A stretch of DNA of 64,000 nucleotides, taken from the NCBI GenBank assembly GCA_030142905.1, contig JASJOG010000006.1:2553501-2617500 (forward strand). The letters are read 5' to 3'. Shown in pieces: positions 22,076-33,032 of this stretch (within the stretch, counting starts at the first letter, position 1; every line of letters begins with the position of its first letter). A program made the translations under genes and the position numbers. The notes under the pieces were generated by a model that saw only the letters and a program-made list of their open reading frames with translations, had not been told where the DNA came from and made no database searches. Origin of the DNA: Heliopora coerulea. Taxonomy: Eukaryota > Cnidaria > Anthozoa > Scleralcyonacea > Helioporidae.

Positions 22076-22209
22076 TGCTGCGATAAAACTGTTCCTCTTA
22101 CAGTAAATTTAAATATACGGCCTACATTCCCACGTGTAAAAAATTTGCATCCTGACAGCGGGGTAGCGCATGAAGAGGCCCTACCATCTAACGCTTGGAT
22201 TGGGTGGAT
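22076..22209. promoter_or_regulatory. Probable bidirectional promoter between the Acl4-like gene and YBEY
   Basis: Only 134 bp separate the start codon of the minus-strand Acl4-like gene (22073-22075) from the YBEY start codon (22210-22212). Both 5' UTRs and the shared core promoter must lie in or near this interval, unless non-coding first exons exist upstream. No clear TATA box is seen. The layout is typical of metazoan head-to-head housekeeping pairs; promoter activity itself is inferred. Confidence 0.5.
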
Positions 22210-22536
22210 ATGTCAATTGTGGTGAGAAATCTTCAAAGATCAGTTCCTTTCAACGTTAAAGTTCTGAAGTATCATGTCACCGTCTTGATCAACTTATTTG
22301 GAATTGAGAATTACGATATAGGAGTCCTTTGCATTTCCAAGTTAAGAATTCAAAAGCTGAACAAGATTTATCGCGATGTTGACTGTCCAACAGACGTATT
22401 GTCGTTCCCATTATACCAAGTAAGAACTTGTGAAAGAATCGACCTAGTGGCCTGCGTTGGCTGGGTATTTACATATGTACATTTAAATTAGCCTTACTGG
22501 GATTGCTTACTGATATTGCCTTATATATATACATAC

Positions 22537-22583
<47 letters not shown>

Positions 22584-25500
22584 AATATATATTATACGTT
22601 TAATGGAAATTTAGAATAAATGGACGGTGACTCGAGTTTCACGCTGTGAAGCGATCTTCAGAGTCTGAAGGTCACTTCACAGCGTGAAACTCGAGTCACC
22701 ATCCATTTATTCTAAATTTCCATTAAACGTATAATGCGTAGCTCCACAACTTGATTGTGTTGAGCACTGTCGTGATATTTAGTGGACATCCAAGTCTATT
22801 AAGTATATATATATATAGCCTTACTATTATTGAACCCAGTAGTGAAGCCAATAAGGCTAGTAAGGCTAATTTTAATTATTAAATGCACGTAAAGAAATAT
22901 TAAACTGGCAATTTGGCACCCTTTTTGGAAAGTTATCTACCTGCCTCCATTCGAGGAAACTTGCTTTGTCCCTTTCATGCCTTAATTCTTTTTCTTTTGT
23001 TCTTTCTTTGTTTTGGTTTGGTTCTCCTTTTTGTTGTTTTGGTCTTATGGGTGTCTAGTATATCTGACATTGAGCTTTAAGGGTTGAGGCCACAGCCAAA
23101 CAAGACCAGCATAAGTCTAAAAGCTGATCTACTAGGCATAATTTTTGTATACAGTTTTTCATCCTGGTACACTGTAAACAGTTTACTCTTGAGTGTCTTC
23201 AGGACATACTGTGATATTAGCAATCAAATTGAAAGCAGGAATTATGCTGATAACAGATACAGGGTAATCACACATCCCAGAGCAAAGAATTGTATGCAAC
23301 AATTGTATTATGTCAATGGGCCTTAAATACCGTAAACTTTTCAAATTGCATCCAAATTTCACCAGACACGTTCAAGCTTGCTGCAAGTCAATGCAAACTG
23401 ATACAAGTTGGTGCAAAGGAGAGGCAAGTCAAAACTTGTCTCCTCTTGTATTTGCAGAATTGCTTAGGCTTTAATTTTGCATTGACTTCCAGTCTTGATT
23501 GGCTAGGCTATAAGCAAGTAAAACCCAAGTTGATGCAAGTTTACAGTACATTACAGTACATTTGGATTCTAGTGTAATTTGGCTTCAGGTTTTATAGTAA
23601 CTGTATTTAGAGCTCACCACAGCATGTAGATTACTTTTGCAACCAACAATTAAAAGTGCTCCATATTGTTTTTCACATACGTTCTTCATTATTTAATCAT
23701 GTTGCCACTGTCATAGTCCAAGTTTTTTATTTTTGTTTTGTTTTTTTTTGCTTTTGTTTTTCTTTGGTTTTTTTTAGTTTTTTTTAAAGTTCCACTCATG
23801 GCAAGTAGAATTCTTTTTTAATTGCATGGAAAGGGCATCTTGGATGAAGTTTGCTTTTACATAATTATTGTACTGTACATACCATAATTGACTGGTTAAG
23901 TGCCCACCCCCCAGGAATATCACTTTTTTGCCAAAAGAAGGGGATGGTTGCTTACATGAGCACAACAATCAGGCCTCTCATGTTTGAAATTTGGTGCGAG
24001 TGGTCTATCCCATGGGCAGGTTAAATTACATGTGTGATTAATTTGCAGCAAATTGGGGGAATTGTCAAAATTCCCCCAATTTCTTGTAATTACATTAATC
24101 TAATTCCAATATGAATACAATGTCATATCAATGTTTTTTATAACAAAAGAAGGAACTGAAATGTTAAGATATTGCTTCAGTCTGAGTTGCTTTCAAATTC
24201 CTCTTGGAAAAGTTCAAATTCACTGTCCTCACTACTGCTTTCGTCTTCGTCAAGTGTTGCATGGACCTCATCAACAACATCAATCATATTTCTCACTGAC
24301 ATAATTTGATTTGGTTGAGAGACTTTTTTCTGTCTGTTTGATGTCATATATATTTCAATAGCATGCTCTAATATGGCCTCTTTCTCTTCTCTGCTCCAAA
24401 GCGGGTTGTTTCCATAGATGATAAGGCTTTCATTCGAGATGGAAGTGTTTTGAAAACAAAACAATTTGACAGGTGAGCAGAAATTAACATTTGCATGCAT
24501 GATCACTCATGTGTATAACATTAGTGGGGCATGTGCTTGTGTGCTCGTGCATGATCAAGCCTGTAACCTTAGTAATACTATGATGAACAAGGTAAAAAGA
24601 TTGTTTTCATGGTATTTCCTAGTCATAATGAATCAATTTAAACATCCGTGCAATTCGGATGCACAAATTGATTTACACTTGCCAATCATCACTCGCATGC
24701 TGTTTTACTCATGAAAAGGCCTGTTGTTGGAGACTTGATTTTCTTCTGTGCTGCTATGATTTTTTTGATATGCCAAACTCTCATACTGTTTTCAAAATGT
24801 TGTGCCCATTTCTCCAATGCTATCCCACATCATTGGCCTTCTCTTCATTTGTGTAGTAGCTCAAAGCAGAATCATTGCTTATCATAGCTGTACTCTTTGA
24901 ATTATTCATTTATTTGAGGTGCTGTGGGCTTATTATTTTATGTTGGATTCACATTCCAGCTATGAATAGTTATAGGTTATTACTGAGGCAGATCTCTTGT
25001 GCAAAGACACCTCATGGACTCTGATTGACTATTTAAGAATAGACACAGGAAAAATACTTTTACTATGAAAAGGGTAGTGAGCACTTACCCAGACACTAGG
25101 GCTTAACTGGTCATAATATGGTAAATCTGTGTCAACATACATGTACAGTCTATTGTGATACCTTAGGATGTGTTGCTTTATTTGTGGATACCCATAAGTA
25201 TGTACAATCAGTGACAAACTTTATTGGCACACTTTACAATTTCAAGTTTTACTTATTATGTACATATGACATGCTCTAACTATAGTAAATGAATACTATA
25301 TCTCCCTCCCCATCCTTTATGAATGTTGAGTATAAAAAAAGGGACACATCTAATGTCAAACATACTGTAGTATCTAAATAGTGAACAACATTGAATAGGG
25401 GGAGGGAGTAGATAAAAGATAATATTTTAGCAAACTAAAACAGGTGTCCCAATATTTTTGTCATGTGAAATTACATTAGTGTACACTTAATGTGCACTAT

Positions 25501-28500
25501 AATTATGATATCTGAGTGTACTTCCTTTTAGAACATTACTCCTGGTGAATTGCCCAAGCCAGATCAGATAACAAATGACTATAATCTTGGAGATATCTTC
25601 TTGTGTGTACCAGTTATTAATGAACAATGTCTCCAGGAAAGGAAAGATCTTCAAAATTCATTACCAGTATGTTTGCTTAATTTAATTGTTTCTTTTAAAG
25701 CATGTATCACACATAACCATTGATTACTAAGAGTCCAATGACTCTAAGCCAAACTTAGAGATAGATATTTGCCTGAAGATTTACAAGTTCTTATACATTT
25801 ATTATCCTGAAAAAAGTTTATACCTAAGGGTGATTGCTCCTTTAGGCAGGCTGGGAAAAAGTTTGATAATTTTAGTTTTAGTTTGTAAAGTTAGATTTAC
25901 TTTTGTTTTTGAAAAAATTGGAGTGGTTATAGAAGTACTGGTAATCAGTTAGGAATATGATCAGTGGCATAATGGAACTACAGGGAGCCTATAGGAGATT
26001 TTCATTTGGAGACCTCTGTCACCTCCTTAGCATAGACATACTGTATAATTCAAGCATTTAATCTCAATTGTCTTTACAGATTCATCAGGGGCCCATTAGA
26101 GGTAGGGGGCCCTTAGGACTTGCTCTAACTCAGACCAGAGTTTGTTACACCACTGAATATGATCATGTTGACCAAAGATCAATAGCAGCTACAGGTACAA
26201 TAGTTGAATGACTGAGAAGTCTGCCTCTTAATATCAAATTTTTGCAAACATGCATTGGAAATTTGAAGTTGGAAGTCTTCTGCATAGCATCTTGGGCACA
26301 GTTTTATAACTATGATTAGTCTTAATAAATAAATGTAATGTTTAAATCATCATTGGGGTTTTTGTGCAGTATTATTAAATTATGTTTAATAAATTATTCT
26401 CATCAAATTATAGAATTTTTTGTTATGATTCCAGCCAAAACCATTGTACAAGAAATCAATAAATGAATGAAGTGTATTAATTTAATGGTTGATCCCATTC
26501 TTAAACAATTTAAGACAGTTTTTCTGGATATCTGACTAATGTGTACAACCTGAAAATTTCTACCATCACCTTATGGTTATTTGGCTTGATCATCCTAATT
26601 TATCTTAAATGGGATGGTTGGACATTTTGTTCATAATAAGAATAAACTTTAAGATACAAATGATAACAAGAAAAAGGATTCAGCATATTCTCTATTTATT
26701 CATTAAATTATATCTAAAGTTATGATTACTGCATAGTTACAAATGTAGTACACTTTTCCTGGACAGCTGTTGCATGACATCTGTTTCTTGAACGTTTAAT
26801 TTTTGTAATTCCTAAGAAAATTTTCTTGAAGAAATTTTTTTAGTTGAAATATTTCATGTGCTTTGATACAATACTTGAAATATTTCTTCAAACTAATGCA
26901 AAAATGGCTACCAATTTAATATTCCTTTATGTATTTTATAATTATCCTTTTGAGCCTCACAAGGTTTATTTAAATGCACCTAAAAGAATATTGAATTACA
27001 ATAGGTCCCTTTGGTGCATAGGGTCATGTCAGATAGTAGATAACCAGCATCCAGTTTCTAAAACTTGGTAAGGCAAGGCTTGCCCCAAGGGAAGTATTAT
27101 TTAATTAGCTACGTTATCCGTTTTATACATGGAAGTGATAGACAAAGTTTGGTTACATCAGAATGTAATTCTACTTTTATGGCAATCATATACTAAAATG
27201 GCCATTTTCAACTCCTTAAAATTAGGCAATATCATTGCAAGAGTATTTACACAGTGCTACATGGTCCAAGTACCTGAGTGAAGCCGAACAAATTTAATTT
27301 AATCCGTGCTATTACACGTCAGTAAAATTTCCTTCTCTTCTGCAGGTATTTGTTACTCATGGTATCTGCCATTTATTGGGCTACACACACAAGACTAAAG
27401 ATGAATGGGAAAAGGTGGGTTGAATATGCATGTACATATTTCAAGATCCTCACGGGAACATGAAATGAAAATTGCGTGACTCTCCTACACTGTGAAAGTC
27501 AACTAAAAAAGTTGACGTTTTCGGGTGATGAGACTGGTGGTCTACCAATGGCTTGTTGCCTTTATACATTTGTTGAATACAACTACCAGAATGCCTTCCG
27601 AAATCTTGTTTGTAATGTTAATCAAAACAGTTGTCTTTCCATTCGCTTTAGAAATTCGATTGTTGCATGAAAATGAAAAAAAACGCAAAGTAGTCTGGTA
27701 GTTGTATTTAGCTTACGTAGTAAGAGGAATCGGTTATTGTGATGTCGAGCCAACTGGGAACATTATGGATAGTGATGGAAGTTTCAGTTCTTGTTACCCT
27801 GACGACTGAGGATAAGCGCTGCTTATCCTCACGAGGAAGCTTTAAGTTGCCGCGAGAATTACTCTTGCACTTAAAGTGAATATCTTCTGAAAATTAAGTT
27901 TGTTCTCAGTGAAAGAACTCTTGACTTGATAATGAATGGCATTTACTGCTTTTCAATATCTCATTTACTTCTTGAGATATTTGGATTTGTTTGATTGGCC
28001 GATGAGATACTCTATGATGTCATTTAGTTGGCGCAACAGTTTCAGCTATGAGAAAATCCAGTACATCTGTGTAAGGGGTGGATGAGTATTCAACGAAATT
28101 CCATGAAACTTTGTTCATGCATGTTGTACATTGCCATGGTTTATGAAGTTAAATATTTTTTTCGAATGTACGACATTTGGTTAATGCCTAATAGTTTTAT
28201 TCAACTTTAAAAGGTCTTTGAGAGTCAAAAGGTTGATTACGAGTATTAATTACTTTTATAAAACTCATTAGTAGTTCTTAAGTAAAATACAAAGACAAAT
28301 CTTAACCGTGTCGAATCTCTAAAAGTGATAAGAACACGCTTACTCTTCTCCTTTCTCCTCCTTTCTCCTTTTCTCTCTGAGAAGACATTATTTTTCAAAC
28401 TTTCCTTACCAATTGGCGTATTAAGAGGTTCATTTTATAAATCATTTAAAAAGTTTGCGGTACGTGCTTTATCGAATCTAAAACACCAGGCTATCGCCTC

Positions 28501-29479
28501 GTGTTATAAGTCCGGTGCAGCTCTCCCGCTCGACTTTTAAAAAATGCTTACGAAATAAAAAAAATTGAACCAAAAATTCACGTCTTGAAACCACAACTGA
28601 TATTTTGTTTTTTACTAAACTGTTACCTGGCAATGATAGTCAGTCATTCAATGCACAGTAATTGGATGAGACTGAGCACGATGTCAGAACTTTATTATCA
28701 AGACCTAAGTTATTTTTTTCTGCTTTCAAACCAAAGACATTGATGGCAAACATTGACCGAAGTTGAAGTCGTGCGAAACCTAGTAAATTTTGTTTTGTAG
28801 CTTCAGTATATAAGATAAGATATTTTTCAGACTAGATAAGTTTAAATATTAGGTTTATTAAAGATTTACAGGAAACTTTATTAACAATAATTGAGAAATC
28901 ACTGGGAAATTTATCTTCTCTTGAACCGCGGAGATGTTTTATTAACCCTTGCCCCTCCGGGACGTCTCCCTTTAACGAGTAAAATGGTCTGGCGTTAGCG
29001 AGAGTAAAATTAAAAAGTCGGGTACGGACCGGAAAGAGTTAAGACTTACTGATTATAAATACGGAGAAGATCTAATGTTAATCCTGGTAGACAAGCGAGA
29101 ACATTATTTTTCAAAGTATGGTGGAGAATCTGGAAGGCAACTAAATGTGAGAGACCTGGGGTGTAAAGTACTTTAGTCGTGTGTTTTAATTCGCCCCAGG
29201 CCGGGTTCCACCCGAATGAGGCTTGACTGGGCAGCCAATTCGAACAGTTTACTTGAGCATTCATTTACTCAGAAACTGGGATTCCTAAATTCTAAGAAAT
29301 TTCTTAGCTTACTGTAAAACACCAATAGGTCGTTAGATCACGAACTTTATATTCTACTTTGATATTCTCTTTCAATTTTGTAGATGTTTTCCAAAGAAAA
29401 AGAGATCCTTACATCCTTCACTCAGTTAACTGGTATACAGAGCACGCCGCTTACGTCTTATTCTGCAAACATTGCTTAG
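22210..29479 (+). CDS. YBEY: YBEY endoribonuclease homolog, 4 exons, complete, 169 aa
   Basis: Exons 22210-22419, 25532-25666, 27346-27414 and 29384-29479 join in phase 0 throughout and end at TAG. The protein starts MSIVVRNLQRSVPF, as in animal YBEY, and has the conserved NKIYRDVDCPTDVLSFPL (about residues 51-68) and DYNLGDIFL. The UPF0054 metal site is HGICHLLGYTH: H120-x3-H124-x5-H130, which bind the catalytic zinc. YbeY is a single-strand-specific endoribonuclease used in bacterial 16S rRNA maturation. The animal protein is mainly mitochondrial, in small-subunit assembly. Length matches the roughly 167-aa human protein. The start at 22210 is preferred over the in-frame ATG at 22195 because it gives the family N-terminus. 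Three introns of 1.7-3.1 kb hold repeats, including a hAT MITE and a hammerhead palindrome. Confidence 0.95.
22591..22735. repeat. Short palindrome carrying hammerhead motifs on both strands
   Basis: Near-perfect inverted arms meet at CTTCAGAGTCTGAAG. The minus strand (22629-22662) reads CTGAAGA, a CGC/GCG stem II, then GAAACTCGAGTC, whose ACTCGAGT is a longer self-complementary stem III ending in C. The plus strand reads CTGAAGG, with one core base changed. It looks like fused terminal repeats of a PLE without any coding part. It lies in YBEY intron 1. Confidence 0.6.
22629..22662 (-). ncRNA. Hammerhead ribozyme core in the YBEY intron 1 palindrome
   Basis: All core boxes are present on the minus strand: CUGAAGA, GAAA and a cleavage-site C after a palindromic stem III (ACUCGAGU). 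The stem III palindrome would favour dimeric folding. Confidence 0.55.
22975..23087. mobile_element. TTAA MITE, family 1, copy B (degenerate)
   Basis: It shares the order of the family-1 copies (TTCTTTCTTTGTTTTGG, then GTCTAGTATATCTGACATTG and TTTAAGGGTTGA) but the TTAA borders have decayed. The boundaries are approximate. Confidence 0.4.
24177..24506 (-). CDS. Unrecognised acidic ORF in YBEY intron 1 (uncertain)
   Basis: An open frame of up to 109 codons. The convincing part is the last 75 or so: NPLWSREEKEAILEHAIEIY, then a Ser/Asp/Glu tail (LDEDESSSEDSEFELFQEEF) and stop. Composition and charge pattern look more protein-like than most frames nearby. No family is recognised. It may be the last exon of an unmodelled gene or a transposon remnant. 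Confidence 0.25.
   Translation of the reverse strand: MIMHANVNFCSPVKLFCFQNTSISNESLIIYGNNPLWSREEKEAILEHAIEIYMTSNRQKKVSQPNQIMSVRNMIDVVDEVHATLDEDESSSEDSEFELFQEEFESNSD
25962..26155. mobile_element. hAT-type MITE, 194 bp, perfect 8-bp TSD
   Basis: Ends CAGTGGCATAATGGAAC and GTTACACCACTG, flanked by AATATGAT at 25954-25961 and 26156-26163. It shares the GGGGGCCCTTAGGACTTGCT segment with the 1438-1549 copy and has an extra central stretch of about 80 bp. It lies in YBEY intron 2. Confidence 0.88.
28942..29042. mobile_element. TTAA-flanked mini-MITE, family 2
   Basis: It starts TTAACCCTTGCCCCTCCGGG and ends GGACCGGAAAGAGTTAA, 101 bp, with TTAA at both ends. It lies in YBEY intron 3. Confidence 0.6.
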
Positions 29480-31588
29480 TTTGAGGTTATGTATCCATTA
29501 ACTCATGTTAATTAATCAACAAGAAAAGTTTAAAGAGACATAGGTCTTCACTGGAAAATTCATCAATACCAATTCATCAATGTGAACATTCATTCAATGT
29601 GAAAATTCATCAATGTGAACAGCCCTATTCATTTATACTGCACTCCAAATCCAATATTTTCCTTTCTTAATTATGGCTTTTCTGATTGAGGTAATACGTA
29701 TCCATCATATTCCAGTGCTTCCACAAATGAAAGCCAGATTTATTTTTTATACATGGAATTTTCTTTTTGTAAAAACGATATGATCAGTTCAATGACCTCG
29801 TCATTTATATAATTTATTTCATTTCGTGTTTATAATGGTGCTGATGCCGGTGAAGCGACCCCGTGGCCAAGCTCTTCGGCAATGGCTTTCGTAGTTTGGT
29901 TGACAGCACTACACTAGATTAACAGGGTCGCGGGTTCGATTCCCATTAGCAGGCCTAAATTGTATGACCATGATACTCGAAAATTTCCCTCATCAAATCT
30001 AATTTTCATTGTTTGAAAGCCATGCAGTTTATGAGATATCTATCTGGTCTGTAATTTGACCTCATGAAATGCCTAGTTCCGTTAATCCCCCTCACCAGAG
30101 TTGTTTACCGTGTTCCTGAACAGATTGATATACAGTACAGGCCGCTGGCATTTATTCCTTTATTGGAGACAAAGTACTTATAAACAAAAGGATATCAATA
30201 AATTATTCGATCTGTTGAACGTCGAAACGGTGAAGTTGCCCTCTAGATAAGTTTTTTTAGCATTTGAATGCATGCCGGTCTATTGTGGAATGGTGATAAT
30301 CCTTACCTAGGACCCTCGTGGGTCTTTAGTATCTTTAACAAATAAAGACGGTTTGCAACTTTCTTAGTGTTGTTTTCAGTATTGGTACTACATTTAAATT
30401 CATCCTCTGTCCATAGACCTAATACTGGCTTATATTAGAAAAAATTCATTGATTAAACAAAACTCGGCCTATACTTTCCCTCGTAAGCCTCCCGGAGTTT
30501 AAAAAGAAGCAAGAAATCGCAAAATTTATTTTAAACAACCGTTTTCGTTTGCAATTGACTTTTGGAAAATTTGGTCACTCTGAAAGAAACCGGTTTTGTG
30601 TCGTGATGATGGTCTTATTAGGCACGACATTTAACGGCGATATCTGTCATTATGACCCAAAATGATTTCTTACTGCTCTAACATAAATTTGTCATGGTAT
30701 GATGGTAGGTAAGTACTGGGGTAAAAAAAAATACCTTCTCTCATTATGCAATGTCTTGATTACAAATTCACGCATTTCGATTTATTAATTGCAAAATTGT
30801 TATTATAAATTTTTCCCAGTGGTGTTTTGAGTATTAACCCTTTACAGGTTAAATTCGATTTCTTTTGTTAATTGTTCTTTCATTGCGTTCGCTTTGTTCT
30901 TTCACTAGTTCTTTTGTTCTTGATGTCCTGTATACAGGACACCCATCCTTACAAAGTTAAAACACGATTAAGTCGATTTTCTTTGTTCTTTTGGGGGTTT
31001 TATCCTCCGAAAAAAAACCTACACAAAAGAATTTTTGAAAAGCCTAGTTTGAGCTACCCGGGCTGAAAAATCCCGTGTAATCGCGCAAAAAAAAAAAACT
31101 TTAGTCCGGGCTGAAAAGAGGATTGACAGGCGTGGGAAGATGGAAATTGCCAAAACAACAGAGGCTACCAACAAATTCCTGCCTGGGTTCACTTCCTGAT
31201 TTCAGTTTCAGCCAGGGCTGAAATATTTCATGTGATCGGAACTTTTTTCAACCCGGTCTGCCGGGCTGAAATTTTCTCATCTAATCAACCCCTAAATTTG
31301 GCAGAGGAGGTTTGACGAGCCACGTGGTGTCCAAAGGTATTGGAGACACAATATGTCCATTTATCCTTAACCCTATTTCCCACGGGGGGTGTCAATATGA
31401 CCCCCCCTATGTTTTTTAAAATTTCTGGAAAACAGTCAACGCTATGATGCTGGGTCTCCTTGACTTTTAGTTTTAATCTATTTAACACGTTTCTGGAGAA
31501 TTTTGGCTTTGGTACATGCTCATTTCAGTTTTTATGATGTTCGTGTGACCATGACCCCATTTGAAATCTCAATTTCTGAAATCTAGCA
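29480..31588. other. Intergenic stretch after YBEY
   Basis: It holds a tRNA-like remnant at 29.9 kb and an inverted relative of the 1.8-kb repeat at 30835-30945 (GTCCTGTATACAGGAC). It also has direct CCGGGCTGAAA repeats at about 31058-31290. AATAAA at about 30336 could serve YBEY polyadenylation. No gene is seen. Confidence 0.45.
29872..29957 (+). pseudogene. tRNA-like remnant
   Basis: GGGTCGCGGGTTCGATTCCC is a clear B box, but only a vague A box precedes it. It is probably a SINE relic. A similar B-box patch (GGGGTCGATTCCCACC) lies at 55446-55462. Confidence 0.35.
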
Positions 31589-32797
31589 CAGTGGCGGGTT
31601 TAGGATTTTTATCACCTTAGTCAAACATTTGAATTTTCTTTGCAGTGGGGGGGGGGGGAGTTACTACAAAACACGCACTGTTTCTCATGTGGTAATTACA
31701 TGCATTTTACAACAAATCATAATTTGAATTTGAATTACTGAGTTGAATTTAAATCGGTCCGGACCAACCAAAAGCGAGTACAAGTATATGTATATGTAAA
31801 TCAGAACATTCTGCACATGCGACAGGCTGAAGTAAGAGAATCAGCAGAGGAACCGAAGCAAACTTTTGATTTGGCTTTTTGTTAACAGTTTTGTGACATC
31901 ACAAAACTTTCCTGACAGACGGACAATGGTGCGCCAGAGTCTTCAATACAGGTGTCAGGAGCAGTATACAATCTTGGGCTGAATAACAAAGTCTTTACAC
32001 ATTGCCGGGCATACCGTCGTTCCAGTTAGGATTAAGGATTCAAATCATTACAGTTACGATTGCAATTCCACGGCATTTTACGCCGGTATCGCGAGAACAA
32101 AAGGCCTATCATTCAATTTTGTTTCTGCTCCATTTCATACAGTATCGGGTAAACATAATCTAAATTACTCTTTGGTATTAACCAGTATTATAATATCCTC
32201 AATCAATGATAAGTCTAATCTTCCTGTTTAAATTTTAAGAAAATCTGATCATAAAGACCACTTTACCTGAGGACAATCCGTGTCTTCTTGAACCCTCTGC
32301 ATAGTACTCGGCGCCAAAATTACTATTATTATCCAGACGTTTACTACCATCAACAGAACGACTGCGAACGCTTAATGCCGACAACAGTGTCACAGATGAA
32401 AAGCAAGGTCTTACCATCATTGCTGTCAAGTGCTGTAAGAAAGCGTTTCAAAAAGCTCGTAGACAACATGTTCAAGGACCGTAAGACTGTCACTGAAAAC
32501 GATCTCCACACGGTAGTGTAAGCGTTTCGAAATCAACAAAACACTGTTTACGATAATGACCAATCAGAAGACGACCGATGAAATGTGATACTTTCGGCAA
32601 GGTGACAGCTCAGCAAACTCGGCATGATGACATCACAAATTCGGCAAAAAACTTCAAAGTTTATACCGCTAAGCCAATAGCTGATGCTGTTAAGCAGCAT
32701 CTTACAATGTTGAGCCAATCAGAGCAAGTGAAACAAAATGAAGATTCGGCAAAAGGGGCAGCGAAATTGGTCAAACCAATCACGGCTAACGATAAAT

Positions 32798-32943
32798 TGT
32801 TATGATCTGTGGTATTTTATTCTCCTAGCTCTCATGAACTCAAGTGACAACTCCTATGTGTTCTCATGTTACAGCTTTGTTGTATCATTAACTAATTAGG
32901 CTGTTATTAATAATTTCGGAATATTAAGTGTCATATCATTACA
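32798..32943 (-). repeat. 3' LTR of the gypsy element
   Basis: This 146-bp terminal repeat matches 37049-37194, has TG/CA-type ends and is bordered on the left by the duplicated AAAT. Most differences from its partner cluster near the middle (CTCCTATG versus CTGACCTG). Confidence 0.93.
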
Positions 32944-33032
32944 TCTTCCTTTTCTTAAAGTTTAACAAAATTTGAACTAGAAAGTCAATACTGTTTAATC
33001 GTGTATAAACGTGTACGAATCAATAATAATAG

